DNA of 64,000 nucleotides from Butyrivibrio sp. GTDB lineage: Bacteria > Bacillota > Clostridia > Lachnospirales > Lachnospiraceae. The stretch spans positions 1-64,000 of the forward strand of contig NZ_JAGAYD010000244.1 in NCBI RefSeq assembly GCF_017940685.1, read 5' to 3'. Under the pieces are notes generated by a model. That model was not told the DNA's origin, made no database searches, and saw only the letters and a list, made by a program, of their open reading frames with translations. A program made the translations under genes and the position numbers. Positions 58,793 through 64,000 of this stretch are shown here, one piece after another; positions within the stretch are counted from its first letter, which is position 1, and each line of letters begins with the position of its first letter.

Positions 58793-59890
58793 TTAGTTTC
58801 CTGTAGTTGACGTGCTTGTTGCTGCTGCCGACGTATCGGTACTTGTTGTGCTCTGTTCTGTTGTTGCCTGTGATGTTAAATCTGATAAGGCTGCATCATT
58901 TTCTGCCTGTGCTGTTTCTTGGTCTTCGTCATTTGAGTATGTATCAAGACTTCCTGTCTCAGGTGCAAACTCTGTATCAACCGGAACATCCATGAGCTGA
59001 ACATTACCCTTTGTAAGAACTGACTGCTTTGCGGTATCTGTAAGGCCGTGGCCATCGTTTACTGCCTTAAGCTGTTCCTCTGTCAGGGATGCGAGCCTTG
59101 ACTCCAGACTCATTCTTGCCTGAAGGTTCATAGTATTCTGAGCAAGTGTGAGTACGTTAGGGTCTTTAGCAAGTCTGTCCAGTGTCTCCTGCTTTACAAG
59201 GTAATCAGGTGTTCCTGCATTCTGAACTGTTCCTGCAACGTATCTTGTTACATAAATCTTTGTTCCTGTGATCGTATAAGCATCGATCGTAGCTGATGCA
59301 AGTCTTAAAATCTCTTCTTCTGACATATATGTGTAGAAGAGGGAAGAATTAAGAACGAGGTTCTTCACCTGCTTCTTTGAAAGTACAAGGTAATCATCAC
59401 CGGTAGGGAACATGATACGGACGTCGATGTAGTCATTTGGCTGCTGGTCAACCATAAGGTCCGCAACTGAAATCTCATACTCTCTTGTGTCCTGTGTGAT
59501 TTCAAGCTTTGTTACCATATTGGTCATTACGGGCTCTTCGGGCTCGATATCGATAAGGGCAGTATCACCAATGTTCTCAGCAGTGATATATGAGCCAGGA
59601 TTAAGACCGGTATAGATTGTCTGAAGCATTACGTTTGCATTATCACCGATATCTGTGACAATCTCTCCTGCCTTGATACCGACCATATTGCCTTCCTCGT
59701 CAAATCTGTCGTTTCTTACAACGTAGACTGTCTGAGTGTTAGCTGCAAGTTCTGACTGAAGTTTCTTTGCCTGATCCTTATATTCATCAATCTTGTTCTT
59801 CATAAGGAAGATTGCACAGATAGCAACTACAATAAGAAGTCCTGCGGCTATTAAGAATCTTATGAGCATTTTTACTCTTTTTCTTGTCAT
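58793..59890 (-). CDS. CpaB/SAF-domain protein (pilus assembly), 365 aa
   Basis: Helix at residues 8-29, then a coiled segment. The SAF/CpaB-type domain near residues 50-200 begins VYVVRNDRFDEEGNMVGIKAG, with GDTALIDIEPEEPVMTNMVT and LMVDQQPNDYIDVRIMFPTG. The tail is Ser/Thr-rich. CpaB proteins bind the wall or pilus. Fits the Tad operon order. Confidence 0.75.
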   Translation of the reverse strand: MTRKRVKMLIRFLIAAGLLIVVAICAIFLMKNKIDEYKDQAKKLQSELAANTQTVYVVRNDRFDEEGNMVGIKAGEIVTDIGDNANVMLQTIYTGLNPGSYITAENIGDTALIDIEPEEPVMTNMVTKLEITQDTREYEISVADLMVDQQPNDYIDVRIMFPTGDDYLVLSKKQVKNLVLNSSLFYTYMSEEEILRLASATIDAYTITGTKIYVTRYVAGTVQNAGTPDYLVKQETLDRLAKDPNVLTLAQNTMNLQARMSLESRLASLTEEQLKAVNDGHGLTDTAKQSVLTKGNVQLMDVPVDTEFAPETGSLDTYSNDEDQETAQAENDAALSDLTSQATTEQSTTSTDTSAAATSTSTTGN

Positions 59891-59960
59891 TTTTTCTATA
59901 ACTCCTCTTAGTAAGTGCCAGTACCCTTAAAGCACTGGCACCTTTACTTGGTTAACTGTG

Positions 59961-61166
59961 TCAGATAGGTTTCTTATATACCCTTGAGATTCTTCCCCAG
60001 AAGAGGAATCCATCTTTTTCCTTGAGGGTGATTGAAACATCACATCTGTCTCCGATATCAGGGTTCTCTTCTCTTCCGGGAAGCGAACAAAGGACTGAGA
60101 TCTTATTGGCGAAGATAACGAATACTCCCTTATCGGTGATCTGTGTTACCTCTGCGATTCCATGCTGCCCTTCCTGATACTTGTCAAAGTACAGTTCATT
60201 AGGATTGTCTGTCATCTGTTTGATGGAAGCCTTGAGCTTGATAACGTTTGTGATCTTGCCATCCTGTGTGATCTGATGAGGATGAACTTCCATGATGTGA
60301 ATGAATACTTTCTGCCCCTTCTGATACTGCTCAGAGATATCGGCACGTCTTAGCCAGTCAATCTCATCTGCCGTAATGAAGGCCTCAGCTCCAAAACACT
60401 CAACCCATACACCGATACGGTTTGTCTGAACAATCTGAGCTTCAACATTCATGCCGGGGCGAAGAGTAGGTGAGTTGCCATGACGGGCTGTGTAGTACTC
60501 CCTGCACTCGCGGCTCATTGCCATAAGGTGATCTCCGAAGACAAGTCCTGTTCTCTCATCTGCATATCTTACGATGAATGAAACCTCTGAATCGAATCTG
60601 TTCTGAATAATCATCTTAAGGCGATAGTTTCTTGCCTCTGATGTTCCATGCTCAAGGTCGTAAACAACCTCGGGTGGCTGCTGTGAAAGGTCACAGAACC
60701 TCTCAGCCGGGATATCAACGATGAAGTGCTTTCCAAAGTTAATACATGCAAGTACCTGGCCGTTCTCTGTCTCTCGGTAGTTCTTACATACGCCGGTAAG
60801 GATCTTTCCTGCCTTGGCTGATGCTACAATCTCAAGGTACTCTTTTCTTCTCTCGGAGTTGGAGATGTTCTGACGAACAAGGCCGTCTTCCTTGGTGTAG
60901 ACCATACCGTTGTTGTAAAGTTTTCTCTTGGCTTTCTTTCCGGCAGCTACGACACCGCGAAGCTCCTTGTTCTTATTGCCTTCCTTTACACTCTTGATCT
61001 TCTCCTCTTCGCTTACCTGCTCAGGAACTGATTCCTCTTCTCCTGTATCAGGCACTACGAATTCCTCATTGTCATCCACTTCCTGTGCAACCACTGTTGC
61101 AGGAGCCTCGTTAAGCTCTTCATTGGTTACATTTACTTCTTCTGTTGTCTGCTTTTTTCTTGGCAT
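59961..61166 (-). CDS. S1 RNA-binding domain protein, 401 aa
   Basis: An acidic N-terminal 60 residues, then two S1 domains near residues 230-300 and 300-400. Each has the beta-barrel pattern: RPGMNVEAQIVQTNRIGVWV and QEGQHGIAEVTQITDKGVFV. It also holds KGQKVFIHIMEVHPHQITQD. S1 domains bind RNA. An RNA-binding protein within the pilus operon could act on its mRNA; this is inference. ATG at 61166 behind AAAGGAGAGACAAA. Confidence 0.75.
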   Translation of the reverse strand: MPRKKQTTEEVNVTNEELNEAPATVVAQEVDDNEEFVVPDTGEEESVPEQVSEEEKIKSVKEGNKNKELRGVVAAGKKAKRKLYNNGMVYTKEDGLVRQNISNSERRKEYLEIVASAKAGKILTGVCKNYRETENGQVLACINFGKHFIVDIPAERFCDLSQQPPEVVYDLEHGTSEARNYRLKMIIQNRFDSEVSFIVRYADERTGLVFGDHLMAMSRECREYYTARHGNSPTLRPGMNVEAQIVQTNRIGVWVECFGAEAFITADEIDWLRRADISEQYQKGQKVFIHIMEVHPHQITQDGKITNVIKLKASIKQMTDNPNELYFDKYQEGQHGIAEVTQITDKGVFVIFANKISVLCSLPGREENPDIGDRCDVSITLKEKDGFLFWGRISRVYKKPI

Positions 61167-61204
61167 TTTGTCTCTCCTTTCATAAGAGATATATATTTTG
61201 ACCG

Positions 61205-62998
61205 TTATTGTAAATAAAATGCGTGTTCATTAACGGCTGTGAACCATGCGTGCTCTCCCCAATCAACGTGTGCTGCTGCGGGGATATTACTTGTGATCAT
61301 GGGATTTCTGAAATATAGAACGTCTGAGTTGTTTAGTATCGATACCCTCCCAAGGAACACATCCTTTGCTATTGACAACATTTCTTCTGACGGTGTTATG
61401 GTCTTTAGTTCTGACCTACCCGTAAACTGCCCATCCTGATAGATGACTTCTTCGTAGGTTGATGGGAACAGTGCTGATAAAACTCTGTTTCTGACTACTT
61501 CACCCGCTGCTACCCATCCGTTATAGCCCTGGTTAAGTGCTTCATGGGTCATGAGCTGTGCGAGAAGATAAATGCTGCTATTGTCTTCCGGTGAGAGGTT
61601 TATGTCTGAAATATACTCAGATGCTATGCTCTGTTCTTCAGCTACAAGCTCCTCTTCGGAAATTGGCTCTGCTGTCTCTTCTTCGCTAATGGTGTAATAA
61701 TCATTATCATAATAATCCTCTTCTGAATTATTGTCAATAGAAAAATACACTCTTGGCGTAATCGACTTGTAATATTTAAACGGGAACTTGGAAAGTGTGA
61801 CTGTTCCCTTACCTGATGAACAGTGGATATAGTAGCCTGCACCTACATAAATTCCGCAGTGGTTTATGCCTTCACCCTGACCGTTATATAGAAGGCCAAT
61901 GTCTCCGGGCTGTAACTGATCCTCAGAAATATCATAGAGGTTATCTACCATACACGATGTTGATACAAGCTTTGATGTTATATCCGGTGAGTACCCTGCT
62001 GTCATGTATATCCACTGAACAAAACCTGAGCAGTCGAGTCCTCTTTGTTCTCCATTTTCATCGTATGTCCACCATGCGTTGTTATATCCTCCCATCTCAG
62101 CTTTGCCGCCCCACTGATAAGGGATCTGGCCTATGAACATTTTTGCAAGTAGGATTATCTTTCTCTGTTCCTCTGTCATGTTCTTTATATAGCTGTTTAG
62201 TTCCTCAATGCTCATCTCTGAGATGAAATCAAAGCTTCTTCTCAGCTCGATGAATGTATTCTGCGTAAGTGTTGCCGGGTTAAGGATCGAGTCTATGGCA
62301 TCGTAGTATTCTTTGTATCTATCCTCTATAGCGTCAAAGGTGAGCCCAAAGTATTCTGTAATGGTATCAAAGGATGCCTTTACAAGTGTGGTCTCAAGGT
62401 AAGAGGTTGTCTTTTCTTCTGGGGCAACTGTAGTTGTTCCTGTTATCTCATAGCAGCCCTTTTGGCCTTCTACTTCCGTGTAAACCGGTACGACAGTTTC
62501 TTCCTTGATGATCTCATTTCCTACCTTGTGGAAGTAACCGTCCTCTCCGGTCTCATACTTTGGAATTAGTGCGGGGATATCTTCCGTAACGGACTCTTCT
62601 TTAAGGTCCATGGTGATGAACGGAATTCCTGCAAAGCCTGTCTTTATATCCTTACCCTTTAGCTGGCAATGTTTTTTGATGGCTGAGTAGAGTGCGATTA
62701 TCTCTATGTAGTTAGTTCCGATAAGAGGGTTTTTCTGATTATCAAAGCTCATGAGTGATAATGTCTCATCAAGCTCTTCATCTCTTACCTTGGTCACAAG
62801 CTGCTGCCTTGCCGTCTCATATTCGCCTATGAAAACCTTCTCGATTTCCTTTGTGGCGTTATAGAGGTTTTTTCGCATCTCTTCCTGTGCATCTGTATAG
62901 GCATTTACTATCATCTTTGTACTGAAAAATGATGATACTGCCATGACAAGTGCAAGACTACCGCCTAAGACTCTTCGCTTTAACAACTTTACGTCCAT
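61205..62998 (-). CDS. NlpC/P60 plus SleB-type cell-wall hydrolase, 597 aa
   Basis: Start at the ATG at 62996-62998 behind GAGGAGAATGTCA. Signal/anchor at about residues 10-30, helical linker, and near residue 290-450 the NlpC/P60 domain: IPYQWGGKAEMGG, LDCSGFVQW (catalytic Cys) and GINHCGIYVG (catalytic His). Near residue 480-597 a SleB-type hydrolase: LLAQLMTHEALNQGYNGWVA and AAGEVVRNRVLSALFPSTYE. Two wall-cutting activities in one protein suit opening the wall for a conjugative pilus. Overlaps the VirD4-like gene end. Confidence 0.85.
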   Translation of the reverse strand: MDVKLLKRRVLGGSLALVMAVSSFFSTKMIVNAYTDAQEEMRKNLYNATKEIEKVFIGEYETARQQLVTKVRDEELDETLSLMSFDNQKNPLIGTNYIEIIALYSAIKKHCQLKGKDIKTGFAGIPFITMDLKEESVTEDIPALIPKYETGEDGYFHKVGNEIIKEETVVPVYTEVEGQKGCYEITGTTTVAPEEKTTSYLETTLVKASFDTITEYFGLTFDAIEDRYKEYYDAIDSILNPATLTQNTFIELRRSFDFISEMSIEELNSYIKNMTEEQRKIILLAKMFIGQIPYQWGGKAEMGGYNNAWWTYDENGEQRGLDCSGFVQWIYMTAGYSPDITSKLVSTSCMVDNLYDISEDQLQPGDIGLLYNGQGEGINHCGIYVGAGYYIHCSSGKGTVTLSKFPFKYYKSITPRVYFSIDNNSEEDYYDNDYYTISEEETAEPISEEELVAEEQSIASEYISDINLSPEDNSSIYLLAQLMTHEALNQGYNGWVAAGEVVRNRVLSALFPSTYEEVIYQDGQFTGRSELKTITPSEEMLSIAKDVFLGRVSILNNSDVLYFRNPMITSNIPAAAHVDWGEHAWFTAVNEHAFYLQ

Positions 62999-64000
62999 TG
63001 ACATTCTCCTCATGTGGTCTTCTTTCAGGCCTCTGCTCGCCTGAGTCTGTTTGGGATGAAGTCTGTCCGCCAAGGGATATTGTCTTCATTCCGGTTTTTG
63101 AATCTGTGGTCTGAGTATTGGATGATGTAGATGACTGGTTAAATCCTTCAGAATTTTCTCCATTCTCTCCATATACTCTCTTACTCCATTCAGGGGTTCT
63201 GTGTTTTGTAAACCTTTTGGTCTTGATGTTATCAAGGTGAAGAAGTTTATAGTATGGATGCAGCCACCACATAAACATATCAAGTCTCGTTACTCCTGCT
63301 CCGTTTATGATGGCCAGCAGTTCTTCATCCTTAAGTCCTCTTTCGCCATTACCCTGTAATTCCTGTGGAGTCATAAGGGCTCGCTTACCTCTTCCACCTT
63401 TTACTCCGTAATGCTCATGCAAATGTATAGGGTCTGCTACATTTTCATCATATGATTCGTTCTCTTCGTAGTAGGTAAAGTCACCAAGTCGTTTTGAGAT
63501 ATATTCTGCAAACTCATTATCATTACCTATTCTGAGGACAATCATTGTGGTACAGTCTGATATTACTGTTCGCCATTCGTCATTGGGGTAGAGCTGCTTA
63601 ACCTGGGAAAGATCCTGAAATACTGTTTTGATATTGATGCCTCTTGATCTTACTGAGGAAAGCTTTTCTACAAACATGGAGAGCTTACCGACCTGTTTAG
63701 CCTCATCAATCTCAAAATTGACGGTTACAGGAAGTCTCATTTCCCCTGCTTCTTCCATTGAGTCTGCTGCCGATGTAAGCGCCCTGAACAATTGTTCAAT
63801 GAACAGTGTTGACAAAACCTTGTTGGTATTATCGTTATCAGGGATGACTATGTAATAGATGCATTTTTCAAAGCCCGGTGCTGAGAATGAAATCTCTTCG
63901 TTTGAAAGTATCTCTCTTACATCTTCGGATGACATGAAGTAAAGGGCTGTCATAAGTCCGCCATACACGGACTCTTTTACGATTGGTGTCGTACCTGAGA
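62958..64000 (-). CDS. VirD4/TraG-like type IV coupling protein, 3' part (5' end beyond window)
   Basis: The frame is open to the right edge, so the start and the Walker A are outside the window. Within it, VNFEIDEAKQVGKLSMFVEK (Walker B region) and RSRGINIKTVFQDLSQVKQL match the coupling-protein hallmark, followed by SDCTTMIVLRIGNDNEFAEY. The last 80 residues are a charged Ser/Thr/Gln-rich tail. It moves DNA to the transfer channel. Its gene stands directly before the wall hydrolase and the Tad genes. Confidence 0.8.
   Translation of the reverse strand, partial: SGTTPIVKESVYGGLMTALYFMSSEDVREILSNEEISFSAPGFEKCIYYIVIPDNDNTNKVLSTLFIEQLFRALTSAADSMEEAGEMRLPVTVNFEIDEAKQVGKLSMFVEKLSSVRSRGINIKTVFQDLSQVKQLYPNDEWRTVISDCTTMIVLRIGNDNEFAEYISKRLGDFTYYEENESYDENVADPIHLHEHYGVKGGRGKRALMTPQELQGNGERGLKDEELLAIINGAGVTRLDMFMWWLHPYYKLLHLDNIKTKRFTKHRTPEWSKRVYGENGENSEGFNQSSTSSNTQTTDSKTGMKTISLGGQTSSQTDSGEQRPERRPHEENVNGRKVVKAKSLRR

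Noticed and set aside
1-64000. CRISPR array
   Set aside because: No regularly spaced direct repeats of 25-40 bases were seen; the hairpin pairs and leaders are single copies at separate gene boundaries.

Overview
The window looks like part of a large conjugative plasmid or integrative element of a rumen or gut Lachnospiraceae bacterium (Butyrivibrio/Roseburia-like). The genus is inferred from AT-rich sequence, strong GGAGG ribosome sites, low-GC Gram-positive protein style, a PcfJ-like protein, HU, an IS30 transposase and a plasmid-type run of small unknown genes. No replication or partition gene and no ribosomal gene is visible. Almost every gene is on the minus strand.

Layout from left to right. 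0-4 kb: end of a secreted protein, a type I toxin-like peptide gene (plus strand), a Cys-motif surface protein and a zinc-ribbon/NERD protein. 4-13.4 kb: minus-strand accessory genes including a frameshifted PcfJ-like gene, a DUF3850 protein, a miniature CpaF-like ATPase beside a pilin-like protein, a tRNA-like gene, a nuclease gene broken by a 0.3-kb HEARO-like element, and an HNH nuclease. 13.4-27 kb: a dense run of about 20 mostly unknown genes, including a DUF4942 methyltransferase and a HAD phosphatase, interrupted by one TnpB element. Several of these genes have paired hairpins just before the ribosome site, and the operons start with homologous leader RNAs carrying a terminator. 27-30.7 kb: a zinc ABC transport operon. 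31.9-35.9 kb: a 4.0-kb transposon with an IS30-type transposase, an XRE regulator and an Rpn-like nuclease, flanked by a 16-bp direct repeat and inserted into a second HEARO-like element. 36-45 kb: small accessory genes, HU, and an MmeI-like restriction-modification enzyme with a ribbon-helix-helix gene in front. 45-64 kb: a long operon of Tad/type IV-pilus-like machinery. In order of transcription it encodes a VirD4/TraG-like protein (cut by the right edge), a NlpC/P60 plus SleB wall hydrolase, an S1-domain protein, a CpaB-like SAF protein, two TadZ-like degenerate ParA proteins (one with zinc ribbons), a CpaF ATPase split over two genes, a fused TadB/TadC membrane protein, four pilin-like or pseudopilin-like proteins and a chemoreceptor. 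A separate promoter then drives a Cys-repeat membrane protein, an HD-GYP protein and a small protein.

Reading the parts together, the right third probably builds an envelope-spanning pilus or secretion apparatus that works with the coupling protein. The left and middle carry accessory functions under a shared promoter type: a TTGCAA-like -35, a 17-bp spacer, and a recurring TACRCTNATGG motif next to the -10. That shared promoter, the leader RNAs, the twin hairpins and the hybrid Tad/VirD4 cluster are the strongest candidates for undescribed biology here.
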